64,000 nucleotides of DNA. Origin: Lachnospiraceae bacterium (GTDB taxonomy: Bacteria; Bacillota; Clostridia; Lachnospirales; Lachnospiraceae). Each line of letters starts with the position of its first letter. Positions within the stretch are counted from its first letter, which is position 1. The stretch is from the NCBI GenBank assembly GCA_017500935.1, contig JAFVXW010000011.1, forward strand, positions 1 through 64,000, given 5' to 3'. This document shows, piece after piece, positions 1 to 9,803 of the stretch. The position numbers and the translations under genes were made by a program. Below the pieces are notes generated by a model that saw only the letters and a list, made by a program, of their open reading frames with translations, was not told the DNA's origin and made no database searches.

Positions 1-3000
1 CGGTGTTGCAATATACCAGCCCTTTTTCTTAGCTGCAAGTCCGAGATGAACTTCAAGTACCTGTCCTACGTTCATACGGGAAGGTACACCCAGAGGGTTC
101 AGCATTACCTGCAGAGGCTGACCATTATCCATGAACGGCATGTCTTCTTCCGGCAGGATTCTGGAGATAACCCCCTTGTTGCCGTGACGGCCCGCCATCT
201 TGTCACCTACGTTAATCTTACGCTTGGTTGCAATGTAGCAGCGAACCAGCTTGTTCACGCCAGGAGGCAGCTCGTCACCGTTTTCTCTGGTGAAAATCTT
301 TACGTCTACAATGATACCTGTTTCACCATGAGGTACTCTCAGGGAGGTATCTCTTACTTCTCTGGCCTTTTCGCCAAAGATTGCGCGCAGCAGTCTTTCT
401 TCTGCAGTCAGTTCGGTTTCGCCCTTAGGAGTAACCTTACCAACCAGAATGTCACCGGCACGAACTTCTGCACCGATACGGATGATACCTCTGTCATCCA
501 GATCCTTTAAGGCATCGTCGCCGACACCGGGAACGTCTCTGGTGATTTCTTCAGGTCCGAGCTTGGTATCACGTGCTTCTGCTTCGTATTCTTCCATGTG
601 GATGGAAGTGTAAACATCATCCATTACCAGACGTTCACTTAATAAAACCGCGTCTTCGTAGTTGTAACCTTCCCAGGTCATGAAACCGATCAGAGGGTTC
701 TTACCAAGTGCAAGTTCACCCTGAGAAGTGGAAGGACCGTCTGCGATAACCTGACCAGCCTGTACATGGTTGCCCTTGAATACGATAGGTCTCTGGTTGT
801 AGCAGTTGGACTGGTTGCTTCTGGAGAATTTGGTCAGTCTGTATTCCATCTTCTCGCCGTCATCACAGGTCATCTTGATGAGGTTGGAAGAAACATAATC
901 GATAGTACCGGGCTTTTTCGCAACAACACAAACACCGGAGTCAACCGCTGCCTTAACTTCCATACCGGTACCTACTGCAGGTGCATCGGTAGTCATAAGC
1001 GGCACTGCCTGACGCTGCATGTTGGAACCCATCAGCGCACGGTTCGCGTCGTCGTTCTGCAGGAAAGGAATCAGTGCAGTCGCAACGGAGAATACCATCT
1101 GGGGAGATACGTCCATATAGTCAAAAGTAGCCTTGGGATACTCGGAAGTTTCTTCCAGGTAACGGCCGGATACGTTGGCATGTACAAAGTAACCGTTTTC
1201 GTCCAGTTCTTCGTTCGCCTGTGCTACATGATAGTTATCTTCTTCATCAGCAGTCATGTAAACAACTTCGTTGGTTACACGGGGATTCATCGGGTCTGTC
1301 TTATCAATCTTACGGTAAGGAGCTTCAATGAAGCCGTACTCGTTGATCTTAGCATAGCTTGCCAGAGAGTTGATCAGACCGATGTTGGGACCTTCAGGAG
1401 TCTCGATAGGACACATTCTGCCATAGTGGGAGTAATGTACGTCTCGAACCTCGAATCCGGCACGGTCACGGGACAGACCGCCGGGACCCAATGCGGAAAG
1501 ACGTCTCTTATGAGTCAGCTCACCCAGAGGGTTATTCTGATCCATGAACTGGGACAGCTGGGAGGAACCAAAGAATTCCTTCACTGCCGCCTGTACAGGC
1601 TTGATGTTGATCAGAACCTGAGGAGAGATCTCTTCTGCATCATGAGTGGTCATTCTTTCACGAACAACTCTTTCCAGTCTGGAAAGACCGATACGGTACT
1701 GGTTCTGCAGCAGTTCGCCGACAGCTCTGATACGTCTGTTGCCCAGATGGTCGATATCGTCTGCATTGCCGATGCCGTATTCCAGATGGATGTTATAGTT
1801 AATGGAAGCAATAATATCTTCCTTGGTGATATGCTTGGGGATCAGTTCGGTTACATTCTTCTGAATTGCTTCAGCAAGAGTTTCCGGATCATCTGCATAC
1901 TCTTCCAGAATCTGAGCCAGAACAGGGTAATATACCAGTTCATTGATGCCCAGTTCTCTGGGATCGCAGTCCACATAATGAGTCAGATCAACCATCATGT
2001 TGGACAGAACTTTTACGTTCTTTTCTTCAGTCTGAATATATACAAAAGGTACTGCACAGTTCTGGATTTCATTTGCGATTTCTGCAGTCACTTTGGTTCC
2101 TGCAGCTGCAATGATCTCACCGGTGGTCATATCCACAACATCTTCTGCCAGAACATGACCTCTGATTCTGTTGCGCAGCATCAGTTTCTTGTTAAATTTG
2201 TATCTGCCGACTTTTGCCAGATCGTATCTTCTGGGATCGAAGAACATCGCATTGATCAGGCTCTCCGCACTTTCTACGCTGAGCGGTTCACCGGGACGGA
2301 TCTTCTTATATAATTCCAGCAGACCTTCCTGATAGTTCTCGGAAGTATCCTTTGCAAAGCTTGCTTCGATCTTGACTTCATCGCCGAACAGTTCACGGAT
2401 TTCTTCGTTGGTACCTACACCAAGTGCACGAAGCAGTACAGTGATCGGCACTTTTCTGGTTCTATCTACACGAACGTAGAAAACGTCATTGGAATCAGTT
2501 TCATATTCCAGCCATGCACCACGATTCGGAATCACGGTGCTGGAGAAAAGACGTTTACCGATCTTATCATGTCCGATTCCATAATAGATACCAGGAGAAC
2601 GAACCAGCTGGCTGACGATAACACGTTCTGCTCCGTTGATAACGAAGGTGCCGGTTTCGGTCATCAGCGGCAGATCGCCCATAAAAATTTCATGTTCGCT
2701 GATCTCTTCTTTTTCCTTATTATAAAGACGAACTCTAACCTTAAGAGGTGCTGCATAAGTAGCATCTCTTTCTTTACACTTTTCAATAGAATATTTTACA
2801 TCGTCTTCACACAACTCAAAATCGACGAACTCAAGACTCAAATGTCCGCTGTAGTCAGAAATCGGAGAAATATCGTCAAAAACCTCTTTTAATCCTTCGT
2901 CAAGGAACCACTTATAGGAGTTCTTCTGAACTTCAATAAGGTTGGGCATCTCTAATACTTCATTCCGTCGTGCATAACTCATACGTATATTCTTGCCTGC

Positions 3001-3030
3001 GGCAATAGGACGTATTCTGTTTTTTTCCAT
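1..3030 (-). CDS. rpoB: RNA polymerase beta subunit, 3' end cut by window
   Basis: Catalytic beta subunit of RNA polymerase. The reading frame is open from the ATG at 3030 to base 1 (1010 codons), ending shortly after the [12 protein letters not shown] motif, so roughly the last 200 residues lie outside the window. The N-terminus [14 protein letters not shown] and the rifampicin region ([26 protein letters not shown], about 1480-1572) are clear. The classic resistance positions carry wild-type Asp, His and Ser (Ser at codon 512), so rifampicin sensitivity is expected. An in-frame ATG two codons upstream (3036) exists, but the GGGGTG ribosome site is spaced correctly (8 nt) only for 3030. It lies downstream of rplL behind a terminator-like hairpin and probably also has its own promoter. 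rpoC would be expected beyond the left edge. Confidence 0.98.
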   Translation of the reverse strand, partial: MEKNRIRPIAAGKNIRMSYARRNEVLEMPNLIEVQKNSYKWFLDEGLKEVFDDISPISDYSGHLSLEFVDFELCEDDVKYSIEKCKERDATYAAPLKVRVRLYNKEKEEISEHEIFMGDLPLMTETGTFVINGAERVIVSQLVRSPGIYYGIGHDKIGKRLFSSTVIPNRGAWLEYETDSNDVFYVRVDRTRKVPITVLLRALGVGTNEEIRELFGDEVKIEASFAKDTSENYQEGLLELYKKIRPGEPLSVESAESLINAMFFDPRRYDLAKVGRYKFNKKLMLRNRIRGHVLAEDVVDMTTGEIIAAAGTKVTAEIANEIQNCAVPFVYIQTEEKNVKVLSNMMVDLTHYVDCDPRELGINELVYYPVLAQILEEYADDPETLAEAIQKNVTELIPKHITKEDIIASINYNIHLEYGIGNADDIDHLGNRRIRAVGELLQNQYRIGLSRLERVVRERMTTHDAEEISPQVLINIKPVQAAVKEFFGSSQLSQFMDQNNPLGELTHKRRLSALGPGGLSRDRAGFEVRDVHYSHYGRMCPIETPEGPNIGLINSLASYAKINEYGFIEAPYRKIDKTDPMNPRVTNEVVYMTADEEDNYHVAQANEELDENGYFVHANVSGRYLEETSEYPKATFDYMDVSPQMVFSVATALIPFLQNDDANRALMGSNMQRQAVPLMTTDAPAVGTGMEVKAAVDSGVCVVAKKPGTIDYVSSNLIKMTCDDGEKMEYRLTKFSRSNQSNCYNQRPIVFKGNHVQAGQVIADGPSTSQGELALGKNPLIGFMTWEGYNYEDAVLLSERLVMDDVYTSIHMEEYEAEARDTKLGPEEITRDVPGVGDDALKDLDDRGIIRIGAEVRAGDILVGKVTPKGETELTAEERLLRAIFGEKAREVRDTSLRVPHGETGIIVDVKIFTRENGDELPPGVNKLVRCYIATKRKINVGDKMAGRHGNKGVISRILPEEDMPFMDNGQPLQVMLNPLGVPSRMNVGQVLEVHLGLAAKKKGWYIATP

Positions 3031-3129
3031 TGACATTTCACCCCGTTCTTATGATCATTTTCTTAAACTACTATTTTTTAGTTATCCTGCCCATAAAATG
3101 GCATAGTCTAACACAATAGTGCACTCTAC

Positions 3130-3158
3130 AAGTTATCACAAATACAAATATAAGTCAA
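3130..3158 (-). promoter_or_regulatory. putative rpoB promoter
   Basis: On the minus strand TTGACT (3158-3153) is followed after 17 nt by TAACTT (3135-3130). It sits between the rplL terminator-like hairpin and rpoB and would give a leader of about 95 nt. The -10 is weak, so this is a candidate only. Confidence 0.45.
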
Positions 3159-3219
3159 GAACTTTTTCCAATAATTTTCAAATATTTTTCAAACTTTTTT
3201 GGCTTTAAAACAAAAATAA

Positions 3220-3241
3220 CGGGCAGTCAATCGACTGCCCG
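3220..3241 (-). terminator. rplL-rpoB intergenic terminator/attenuator
   Basis: Perfect 9-bp stem CGGGCAGTC/GACTGCCCG with a 4-nt loop, followed on the minus strand by TTATTTTTGTTTT. It lies 22 bases after the rplL stop. Partial termination here is the usual way ribosomal protein output is kept above RNA polymerase output. Confidence 0.8.
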
Positions 3242-3262
3242 AAATCTTTCTTTGCGAAACTA

Positions 3263-3634
3263 TTATTTAATAGTAACTTTAGCGCCTTCAGCTTCAAGTT
3301 TCTTCTTGAGATCTTCAGCTTCTTCCTTGGAAACAGCTTCTTTCAGGTTCTTGGGAGCGTTGTCAACAACGTCCTTAGCTTCCTTCAGACCAAGACCGGT
3401 AGCTTCACGAACAACCTTGATAACCTTAACCTTGTTAGGGCCAACTTCGGTAAGTTCTACGTTGAATTCGGTCTTTTCTTCAACTTCTGCTGCGGGGCCA
3501 GCTGCTGCTACAACAACACCTGCTGCTGCAGATACGCCGAACTCTTCTTCACAAGCTTTTACTAATTCATTTAATTCTAATACGGTCATTTCTTTGATAG
3601 CTTCGATAAATTCCTGAGCGGTTAATTTAGCCAT
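3263..3634 (-). CDS. rplL: ribosomal protein bL12 (L7/L12)
   Basis: Stalk protein bL12 of the large ribosomal subunit, which recruits translation factors. 123 residues, normal length. It has an N-terminal dimerisation helix region ([16 protein letters not shown]), an Ala/Val-rich hinge at about residues 35-50 ([18 protein letters not shown]) and the conserved C-terminal domain ([20 protein letters not shown], then [13 protein letters not shown]). A strong GGAGGT ribosome site precedes the ATG. It follows rplJ by 59 nt in the same transcript, as usual. Confidence 0.98.
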   Translation of the reverse strand: MAKLTAQEFIEAIKEMTVLELNELVKACEEEFGVSAAAGVVVAAAGPAAEVEEKTEFNVELTEVGPNKVKVIKVVREATGLGLKEAKDVVDNAPKNLKEAVSKEEAEDLKKKLEAEGAKVTIK

Positions 3635-3693
3635 TTTTATTTACCTCCATGTAAATTGATTTTAATAATTGGATTGTCTGTTATGCTGACAGA

Positions 3694-4215
3694 TTATTCT
3701 GCAGCGGGTGCTTCTTCAGCGGGTGCGCTGTCTTTCTCAGCGATCTGGTTAAGTACGCGAGCCAGATTAGCGATAGGAGACTGCATGCTGCCAAGCAATC
3801 TGGAAATGAGAGCTTCTCTTCCGGGAATCTTGGAGATTTCTTCGATACCAGCTGCGTCGAAAGCTTTGCCTTCAACTACGCCGCCCTTGATCTCGATTTT
3901 CAGGTTCTTTGCAGTCTTCATGAACTCAGCGATTTCTCTTGCAGGTGCAGTTGCATCTGTTTTGGAAACTGCTAATGCGCTGGGGCCGTTCAGATAAGGA
4001 GCAAGTGCCTCAAATTCGGTGCCCTTGAACGCGAAGTTCATCATGGTGTTCTTGTAAACTTTGTAAGTCACATCAGCTTTACGAAGTCTCTTACGAAGTT
4101 CAGTATCCTGTTCTACAGTAAGACCACGATAGTCTACCAGAACTGCGGACTGAGCGCCGTTGATCACTTCTGCGATTTCTGCAACTACAGGCTGTTTCAG
4201 TTCAACTTTTGCCAT
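3694..4215 (-). CDS. rplJ: ribosomal protein uL10
   Basis: uL10 anchors the bL12 dimers on the large subunit, and the L10-L12 complex represses its own mRNA. 173 residues. The open frame extends further upstream, but the ATG at 4215 (MAKVELKQPVVAEIAEVI) is chosen because AAGGAGG lies just before it and family proteins begin this way. Typical internal sequence is LVDYRGLTVEQDTELRKRLR. The C-terminus is acidic and Ala-rich. It is transcribed from its own promoter through an L10 leader, separate from rplK-rplA. Confidence 0.97.
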   Translation of the reverse strand: MAKVELKQPVVAEIAEVINGAQSAVLVDYRGLTVEQDTELRKRLRKADVTYKVYKNTMMNFAFKGTEFEALAPYLNGPSALAVSKTDATAPAREIAEFMKTAKNLKIEIKGGVVEGKAFDAAGIEEISKIPGREALISRLLGSMQSPIANLARVLNQIAEKDSAPAEEAPAAE

Positions 4216-4284
4216 TTTCTTACCTCCTTGTAGATTTTTGCAGGCTGCCCTGCGTATATTGCCGAACAAAGAGAAGTATAAGAA

Positions 4285-4315
4285 TAAAAAACCTCTCTGT
4301 GCATAGACAGAGAGG
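4285..4315 (-). terminator. attenuator hairpin of the rplJ leader
   Basis: 9-bp stem CCTCTCTGT/ACAGAGAGG (4292-4300 with 4307-4315), followed on the minus strand by TTTTTTATTC. It lies between the L10 leader core and rplJ, so it is the intrinsic terminator that the leader presumably controls. Confidence 0.85.
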
Positions 4316-4418
4316 GATAAAAGTCATTCATGTACTCTTCATTCCTCGGCAGGCGCTTCTTCTTACATCGGTTATCCGATACCTGCTGTCTTCGGCACGG
4401 TCTTTTTAAGACCTCAGA
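4316..4418 (-). promoter_or_regulatory. L10 ribosomal protein leader
   Basis: The transcript between the rplJ promoter and the attenuator contains CCGAAGACAGCAGGT, later CCTGCCGAGGAATG, the paired elements of the Firmicutes L10 (rplJ) leader family. In that family the L10-L12 complex binds the RNA and lowers rplJL expression. Assignment is by sequence resemblance and position; no covariance model was run. Confidence 0.8.
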
Positions 4419-4419
4419 T

Positions 4420-4448
4420 AACATATCATACTTTTCCTGATATGTCAA
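4420..4448 (-). promoter_or_regulatory. rplJL promoter
   Basis: Perfect -35 TTGACA (4448-4443), 17-nt spacer, -10 TATGTT (4425-4420). It starts the L10 leader and lies immediately downstream of the stop of the CapA-like gene. Confidence 0.8.
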
Positions 4449-4472
4449 GCACTTACAAAATATTTTTTTAAA

Positions 4473-5834
4473 TTATTCTGCTTTGTTCACAAATCCTTCT
4501 TCCGTGATCGTAACTCCCGGCGAAAGCGCTCTAATATAGGAAAGAACTCTTTCTTTCTCTTCGTCATGATGCATGGAGACAGAACAGCTCTGCTGGCGCC
4601 CCGGAATAAACTGCAGTGATTTAAGTCCGTTTTCATCCAGCTTCACTTCCACCAGGCAGGTGTCCTGGGATTTGGAATTAAAAAGATAATTTCCCAGACT
4701 GTAAAATACCGGTGTAGCACCGTGATATACAATTCCCTGCAGCACATGGGGATGATCTCCGATGACCAGATCTGCTCCGGCTTCTGCAATCTGCGGCGCC
4801 TGCTCCAGCTGTGCCCAGTCAGGCTGGTCTGTACTTTCACTGCCCCAGTGAACATAGACGATCACGAAATCATTTTCCTCTTTGGCTTTTTTGATTTCTT
4901 CCACCAAACGGCTTATATCAAGACAGCGGAACACGCCGGGTTTTTCTGCTGTGGCTGAAGGTGTATTTGGATCAGGGTAACGTTCAATCTGTGTGGCAGA
5001 CAAAATCGCGATACGCATATCATTCGCAACAAAAGTCACAGGCTTAACCGCTTCCTCAATATTGCGTCCCGCTCCGACAAAGGGAATTTCCAGCGCATCA
5101 AGCGTATCAATACTGTCTGTCAGCGAAATTTCGCCATAGTCATAGGCATGGTTATTGGCCAGAGAGACAATGTCTACACCCATGTCCAGAAGATAGGAGG
5201 CATATTCGGGTTTGGCACGGAAGGTAAACTTTTTACCCGGTGTCGGTTCTCCCCTGTCTGTATAGGGGAACTCATTGTTGAGCATACAGATATCCGCATT
5301 GCGCATCACTTCCAGCATTTCTTCTGAAACACTTCCTTCAATGCCTTTTCCGCGCGCATTCATCTGCGCCATGATCGCATATCTGTCGTCAAACAAAATA
5401 TCACCGCCAAAAACCAGCGTCACCTCATCAGGCGAAACAGTTTCTTTTGCATATATCTTATTGGCCGCGCAGTATGCAGTATCCGCCAAAAGCTCGTCAT
5501 AACGTCCTGCCGGTTCTGTCAACGCATTATCAGAAACCATGCCCTCACCGTTTGTTATCTCATCGCTCACATCTTCGCCTGCGCTGCCGTCCTGTCCCTC
5601 CTGTGTGCCGCCTGCGCCTGTCAGATCATCACTGTCCTGCAGTTCTGCCTGATCCGCACTTTCTGCCTGACTTTCCTGCACACTTGCCGATCCTGTTCCA
5701 TTATCCTTTTGATCCATGCCCCACAATGCCCAGCATACCGCCAGAATTGTGCAGCCCGCTGTCAATGTTATCGCAAGAGCTATCAGAAACAGGGAAAAAC
5801 TCCCCTTCTTTTTCTTCCTTTTTTTCTGCGCCAT
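4473..5834 (-). CDS. CapA-family membrane-anchored protein
   Basis: Member of the CapA/PgsA-like family (poly-gamma-glutamate capsule synthesis protein fold, metallophosphatase-like). 453 residues. It starts with a Lys-rich N-terminus and one transmembrane segment at about 14-38, then an acidic Ser/Glu/Asp-rich spacer to about 115, then the CapA domain with GGDILFDD (143-150), NNEFPYTD, SLANNHAYDYG (224-234), VHWGSE, GDHPHVLQG (359-367) and SLGNYLF. No pgsB/pgsC partners are present, so capsule synthesis is not supported; an extracellular phosphatase-like role is inference. It is inserted between rplA and rplJ, which are normally adjacent, with its own promoter. Confidence 0.85.
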   Translation of the reverse strand: MAQKKRKKKKGSFSLFLIALAITLTAGCTILAVCWALWGMDQKDNGTGSASVQESQAESADQAELQDSDDLTGAGGTQEGQDGSAGEDVSDEITNGEGMVSDNALTEPAGRYDELLADTAYCAANKIYAKETVSPDEVTLVFGGDILFDDRYAIMAQMNARGKGIEGSVSEEMLEVMRNADICMLNNEFPYTDRGEPTPGKKFTFRAKPEYASYLLDMGVDIVSLANNHAYDYGEISLTDSIDTLDALEIPFVGAGRNIEEAVKPVTFVANDMRIAILSATQIERYPDPNTPSATAEKPGVFRCLDISRLVEEIKKAKEENDFVIVYVHWGSESTDQPDWAQLEQAPQIAEAGADLVIGDHPHVLQGIVYHGATPVFYSLGNYLFNSKSQDTCLVEVKLDENGLKSLQFIPGRQQSCSVSMHHDEEKERVLSYIRALSPGVTITEEGFVNKAE

Positions 5835-5888
5835 TGTTTCCTTTTCACCTCTGTTTACTGTCCATCAGCCATCCATGATTTTGATATC

Positions 5889-5917
5889 ATCCTATTATGT
5901 TTCAACTGCTTTGTCAA
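5889..5917 (-). promoter_or_regulatory. promoter of the CapA-like gene
   Basis: TTGACA (5917-5912), 17-nt spacer, TAGGAT (5894-5889) on the minus strand, about 55 nt before the ATG at 5834. Confidence 0.7.
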
Positions 5918-5964
5918 CACAGGCTACCGTCAAAAAAGGCCATGGGCGGCCGTCCACAAAACAA

Positions 5965-5993
5965 TTTACAAAAGGTCTTTGATATTATAGGAT
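5965..5993 (+). promoter_or_regulatory. candidate promoter of the GH2 gene
   Basis: TTTACA (5965-5970), 17-nt spacer, TAGGAT (5988-5993). The same atypical -10 TAGGAT is used by the divergent CapA-like gene. The spacing is good; the -10 is a 4/6 match. Confidence 0.45.
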
Positions 5994-6039
5994 AAATGTA
6001 AGCAATTTTTTTGTATCAGCCAAAAAATTTATTGTGCAA

Positions 6040-6069
6040 AAGAAGACCCTTTCATACACAGGTCTTCTT
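6040..6069 (+). promoter_or_regulatory. hairpin just upstream of the GH2 ribosome site
   Basis: Perfect 9-bp inverted repeat AAGAAGACC/GGTCTTCTT with a 12-nt loop, ending 5 nt before the AGGAGGG ribosome site. It lacks a U-tract, so it is not an ordinary terminator. It could be an operator or a translation-control hairpin. Confidence 0.45.
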
Positions 6070-6085
6070 CAAAAGGAGGGCGACC

Positions 6086-7876
6086 ATGAAATGCTATATT
6101 AAGGATTACCCCAGACCGCAGTTTGTCCGCAAAACATGGGAAAATTTAAACGGCACCTGGGACTTTGGATTTGATGACAGCAATGCCGGTGAAGCCGAAA
6201 AATGGTATGAAAACTTCAAAGGCGACCGCACCATCCAGGTACCTTTTACCTACGAGACAAAATGCAGCGGCATTGGCGACGATTCCCGTCACGATAACAT
6301 CTGGTATCACAAAACCATTCAGGTGGATGCTTCCAGACTGGAAAAGGAAAATCTGATGCTTCATTTTGAAGGCTCCGATTTTATCACAAAGGTTTGGGTC
6401 AACGGCTGCTATGCAGGAGATCACCGTGGAGGATATGCCAGATTCTCCTTCGACATCACCAATCTGGTACACGGCGGTGCAAATGATATCACCGTAAAAG
6501 TGGAGGATTCCTTCGACATGCAGCAGCCCCGCGGCAAGCAGCGCTGGCTGCCGCAAAACTATGGCTGCTGGTACGAACAGACCACCGGCTTATGGAAAAC
6601 CGTATGGACTGAATATGTACCCAAAATCAGTCTTGCTGCCATCAAAATGACTCCCGATCTTCAAAAAGCCGTTTTAAATCTGGAAGCAGACTTCACGATT
6701 CCGGCAGCCTGCAGAAACAAAGATCTGATGTTTGAGATCACGGTCACCTTTAAGGATACTCTTGTCACCAAAATCATGCATTCCATCACCAGCGATCACA
6801 TTTCCATGGGCATCGGCTTAGCTCATTCTGACGGCTGGGTTGAATATTGCTGCGCCCCCTGGACACCGACGACCCCGAATCTGTACGACATCAGCTTCCG
6901 TATTACAGAAAACGGGCAGACTCTGGATGAAGTCAGCTCCTATTTTGCAATGCGTGAGATCCGCATTGAAGGCTCCAATATCCTTTTAAACGGCGTCCCG
7001 CTTTACCAGCGCCTGATACTGGATCAAGGTTACTGGAAAGACTCCGGACTGACTCCGCCAAGCGAAGAAGCCCTCATCGAAGATATCGATAAGATTCATG
7101 CTCTTGGCTACAACGGACTGCGCAAGCACCAGAAGATCGAGGACGAACGGTTCCTTTACTGGTGTGACGTAAAGGGTATGCTGGTATGGAGTGAAGCGCC
7201 GGCAGCCTACCGTTTCAGTGACTATGCCGTTGCAGAATTTACCCAGGAATGGATGGAGATCGTAAAGCAGAATTACAACCATCCCTGCATCATCACCTGG
7301 ACACCGTTCAACGAATCCTGGGGCGTTGCACAGATCGAGACCAGACGGGATCAGCAGCATTTCACAGAAGCCATCTATCATCTGACCAAAAGTTTTGATC
7401 CCTATCGCCCGGTCATCACCAACGATGGCTGGACCCATACCTGCTCCGATATCCTGACCCTTCACGATTATGAAGAATTCGGCGCAGTCCTGAAGGAACG
7501 CTATACAGAACGCAAAGAGGATATCCTTGACAACAGCTTCTATTTTGCAAATTACCGTTCTGCCTACGGCAAAGGTTTTGCATACCACGGTCAGCCGGTC
7601 ATTATCACCGAGTTCGGCGGCATTGCATTTAACAGCGACGGAACCGGATGGGGCTACGGCAATCTGGTGAACGGCAAGGAAGCCTTCATCCAGCGTTTTG
7701 ACAAGATCACTACCGCCATTAAAGAGCTTCCCTATGTATGCGGCTACTGTTACACACAGGTGACCGATGTGGTACAGGAGATTAACGGTCTTATGGACAT
7801 GGACCGCAATTTCAAGATTGATCCTGAAATCATCAAAGAGATCAATGAACGCGATGTGATCCGCTGCAGGAAATAA
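6086..7876 (+). CDS. glycoside hydrolase family 2 enzyme (beta-galactosidase/glucuronidase type)
   Basis: Cytoplasmic GH2 glycosidase of 596 residues, with no signal peptide. The start at 6086 is chosen over an upstream in-frame ATG at 6011 because AAGGAGGG precedes it and the protein then begins like the family (YPRPQFVRKTWENLNGTWDF). Domains: jelly-roll sugar-binding domain to about residue 190, immunoglobulin-like domain to about 295, then a TIM barrel. The acid/base Glu is E410 (TPFNESWG) and the nucleophile E509 (IITEFGGIAF). The exact substrate cannot be read from sequence; a beta-galactoside or beta-glucuronide is expected. It lies on the opposite strand inside the ribosomal protein block with no transporter nearby. 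Confidence 0.88.
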   Translation: MKCYIKDYPRPQFVRKTWENLNGTWDFGFDDSNAGEAEKWYENFKGDRTIQVPFTYETKCSGIGDDSRHDNIWYHKTIQVDASRLEKENLMLHFEGSDFITKVWVNGCYAGDHRGGYARFSFDITNLVHGGANDITVKVEDSFDMQQPRGKQRWLPQNYGCWYEQTTGLWKTVWTEYVPKISLAAIKMTPDLQKAVLNLEADFTIPAACRNKDLMFEITVTFKDTLVTKIMHSITSDHISMGIGLAHSDGWVEYCCAPWTPTTPNLYDISFRITENGQTLDEVSSYFAMREIRIEGSNILLNGVPLYQRLILDQGYWKDSGLTPPSEEALIEDIDKIHALGYNGLRKHQKIEDERFLYWCDVKGMLVWSEAPAAYRFSDYAVAEFTQEWMEIVKQNYNHPCIITWTPFNESWGVAQIETRRDQQHFTEAIYHLTKSFDPYRPVITNDGWTHTCSDILTLHDYEEFGAVLKERYTERKEDILDNSFYFANYRSAYGKGFAYHGQPVIITEFGGIAFNSDGTGWGYGNLVNGKEAFIQRFDKITTAIKELPYVCGYCYTQVTDVVQEINGLMDMDRNFKIDPEIIKEINERDVIRCRK

Positions 7877-7933
7877 GCATCCGTTTTTGTCAAAACAGCA
7901 GAAATTATCTCTAAAAAAGTGCAAAAATGCGCA

Positions 7934-7960
7934 AAAAAATCCCCAACCAAAAGGTTGGGG
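7934..7960 (-). terminator. rplA terminator
   Basis: 8-bp stem CCCCAACC/GGTTGGGG (7941-7948 with 7953-7960) with AAAA/TTTT loop. On the minus strand it is followed by ATTTTTTTGC. It lies 18 nt after the rplA stop. It may also stop GH2 transcription from the other side, although the U-tract there is weaker. Confidence 0.9.
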
Positions 7961-7978
7961 ATTTCATTTATAATTGGC

Positions 7979-8671
7979 TTATACGTATTTAGCGGTGGAT
8001 ACTTTTACGCCAGGGCCCATGGTGGTAGCCAGGGTTACGCTCTTAAGGTACTGACCTTTCAGTACGCTGGGCTTAGCTTTCAGGATAGCGTCGATCAGCG
8101 CTTTGTAGTTCTCGTTCAGAGCTTCTTCAGTGAAGGAAGCCTTACCGATAGGAGCGTGGATGATGTTGGATTTGTCAAGTCTGTACTCGATCTTACCAGC
8201 TTTGATTTCTTTGATAGCCTTGGTAACGTCCATGGTTACGGTACCAGCCTTAGGGTTGGGCATTAAGCCTTTGGGACCCAGCACACGACCCAGACGGCCA
8301 ACTACACCCATCATGTCGGGAGTTGCAACTACAACGTCGAAGTCAAGCCAGCCTTCGTTCTGAATTCTGGGGATCAGTTCTTCGCCGCCTACGAAATCAG
8401 CGCCTGCAGCCTGTGCTTCGTCAAGCTTAGCACCCTTAGCGAATACTAATACTCTTACAGTCTTACCGGTACCGTTGGGCAGTACAACTGCGCCACGGAT
8501 CTGCTGTTCAGCGTGACGTCCGTCACAACCGGTTCTGATGTGTACTTCAACAGTTTCATCGAACTTAGCAGAAGCGGTCTTCTTAACTAAAGCGATAGCA
8601 TCGTTGGGTTCATACTGAGTTGCGCGATCTACTAATTTAGCAACTTCGCTATATTTCTTACCATGTTTCAT
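7979..8671 (-). CDS. rplA: ribosomal protein uL1
   Basis: uL1 of the ribosomal L1 stalk, which assists release of deacylated tRNA and often acts as a translational repressor of its operon. 230 residues, normal length. Recognisable features are [16 protein letters not shown] at the N-terminus, [20 protein letters not shown] in the middle and [17 protein letters not shown] at the end. A GGAGG ribosome site precedes the ATG. It is the last gene of the rpmG-secE-nusG-rplK-rplA transcript and is closed by a strong terminator instead of running on into rplJ. Confidence 0.98.
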   Translation of the reverse strand: MKHGKKYSEVAKLVDRATQYEPNDAIALVKKTASAKFDETVEVHIRTGCDGRHAEQQIRGAVVLPNGTGKTVRVLVFAKGAKLDEAQAAGADFVGGEELIPRIQNEGWLDFDVVVATPDMMGVVGRLGRVLGPKGLMPNPKAGTVTMDVTKAIKEIKAGKIEYRLDKSNIIHAPIGKASFTEEALNENYKALIDAILKAKPSVLKGQYLKSVTLATTMGPGVKVSTAKYV

Positions 8672-8741
8672 TCTTTATTTCCTCCATTGGTTGTTAACGT
8701 AATGCCTTTGCGGTCATTACTCCCAGTTATATATACAAAAA

Positions 8742-9167
8742 TTAGTCTTCTACTACGATACCCATGCTTCTTGCAGTACCAGCGATCATGCTCATAGCTG
8801 CTTCGATGCTTGCTGCGTTTAAGTCAGGCATCTTCAGTTCAGCGATCTCACGAACTTTGTCCTTGGAGATGGTAGCAACCTTGGTCTTGTGAGGAACTGC
8901 GGAACCGCTCTTTAAGTTGCAAGCCTTCTTCAGCAGAACTGCTGCAGGGGGAGTCTTGGTAACGAAGCTGAAGCTTCTGTCTGCATATACAGTAATAACA
9001 ACGGGAATGATAACGTCACCCTTGTCAGCGGTTCTAGCGTTGAATTCCTTGGTGAACTGAACGATGTTAACACCGTGCTGACCGAGTGCAGGACCTACAG
9101 GGGGAGCAGGTGTAGCCTTGCCCGCAGGAATCTGTAACTTGATGTAACCAGTAACTTTCTTTGCCAT
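8742..9167 (-). CDS. rplK: ribosomal protein uL11
   Basis: uL11 binds 23S rRNA at the GTPase-associated centre. It is 141 residues from the ATG at 9167, the usual family length. An in-frame GTG three codons upstream lies inside the GGAGGTG ribosome site and is rejected. It begins [20 protein letters not shown] and continues [17 protein letters not shown], a hallmark. Spacing to rplA is 70 nt. The 101-nt gap to nusG upstream has a GC-rich hairpin (CCCCC/GGGGG at about 9212-9228) that may be a control site; I cannot assign it. Confidence 0.98.
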   Translation of the reverse strand: MAKKVTGYIKLQIPAGKATPAPPVGPALGQHGVNIVQFTKEFNARTADKGDVIIPVVITVYADRSFSFVTKTPPAAVLLKKACNLKSGSAVPHKTKVATISKDKVREIAELKMPDLNAASIEAAMSMIAGTARSMGIVVED

Positions 9168-9268
9168 TTTAGGCACCTCCTAAATATAATGTGGTATGGC
9201 GCAAGGTTGTTCCCCCCTTCTTTGGGGGCCATTGCTTCCACTGCTCAACGGATTGCTCCATTAAACGT

Positions 9269-9787
9269 CTACTGTAACTTTCTCACCTCAGCAAAGCCGA
9301 TCTCAACAGGTGTTTCTCTGCCGAACAGCTCTACATTAATGGTGACGGTCTGCTTGCCGTAATCAAGTCTCTGTACAGCACCGACCGTATCTTTCCATGC
9401 ACCTGCAACAACAACGATTGCGTCGCCTTCTGCAAGATCAATGGAAATATTGTCTGTCTTGATACCAAGTGATTTCATCTCGGTTTCGGTCAAAGGCACG
9501 GGCTTGCTTCCGGGTCCTACGAAACCGGTCACACCGCGGGTATTGCGAACAACGTACCATGTTTCGTCATTCATTACCATGTTGACCAGTACATAACCGG
9601 GGAACAGCTTCTTCTGAACGGTCTTTTTCACACCGTTCTTTACTTCCACGACATCCTGCATGGGAACGCGGACTTCCAGAATCTCTTCTTCCAGATGTCT
9701 GTTCTCAATTGTCTTGTCGAGGTCTGCCTTAACCTTATTCTCATATCCGGAATAGGTATGAGCTACATACCATCTTGCTTCTGCCAT
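9269..9787 (-). CDS. nusG: transcription elongation/antitermination factor NusG
   Basis: NusG binds RNA polymerase and influences pausing, Rho action and coupling with the ribosome. 172 residues. The NGN domain begins RWYVAHTYSGYENKVKADL and contains KKLFPGYVLVNM. The C-terminal KOW domain includes GDAIVVVAGAWKDTVGAV. The ribosome site AGAAGGAG precedes the ATG. It follows secE by 16 nt, the standard arrangement. Confidence 0.98.
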   Translation of the reverse strand: MAEARWYVAHTYSGYENKVKADLDKTIENRHLEEEILEVRVPMQDVVEVKNGVKKTVQKKLFPGYVLVNMVMNDETWYVVRNTRGVTGFVGPGSKPVPLTETEMKSLGIKTDNISIDLAEGDAIVVVAGAWKDTVGAVQRLDYGKQTVTINVELFGRETPVEIGFAEVRKLQ

Positions 9788-9803
9788 AGCTTCTCCTTCT
9801 CTG

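Noticed and set aside
766-2313. 515-aa plus-strand open frame
   Set aside because: It is antisense to rpoB; no ribosome site, no known family, and the minus-strand frame is unmistakably rpoB.
8742-9176. Longer rplK start at the GTG 9176
   Set aside because: The GTG lies inside the ribosome site; the ATG at 9167 gives the standard 141 residues.
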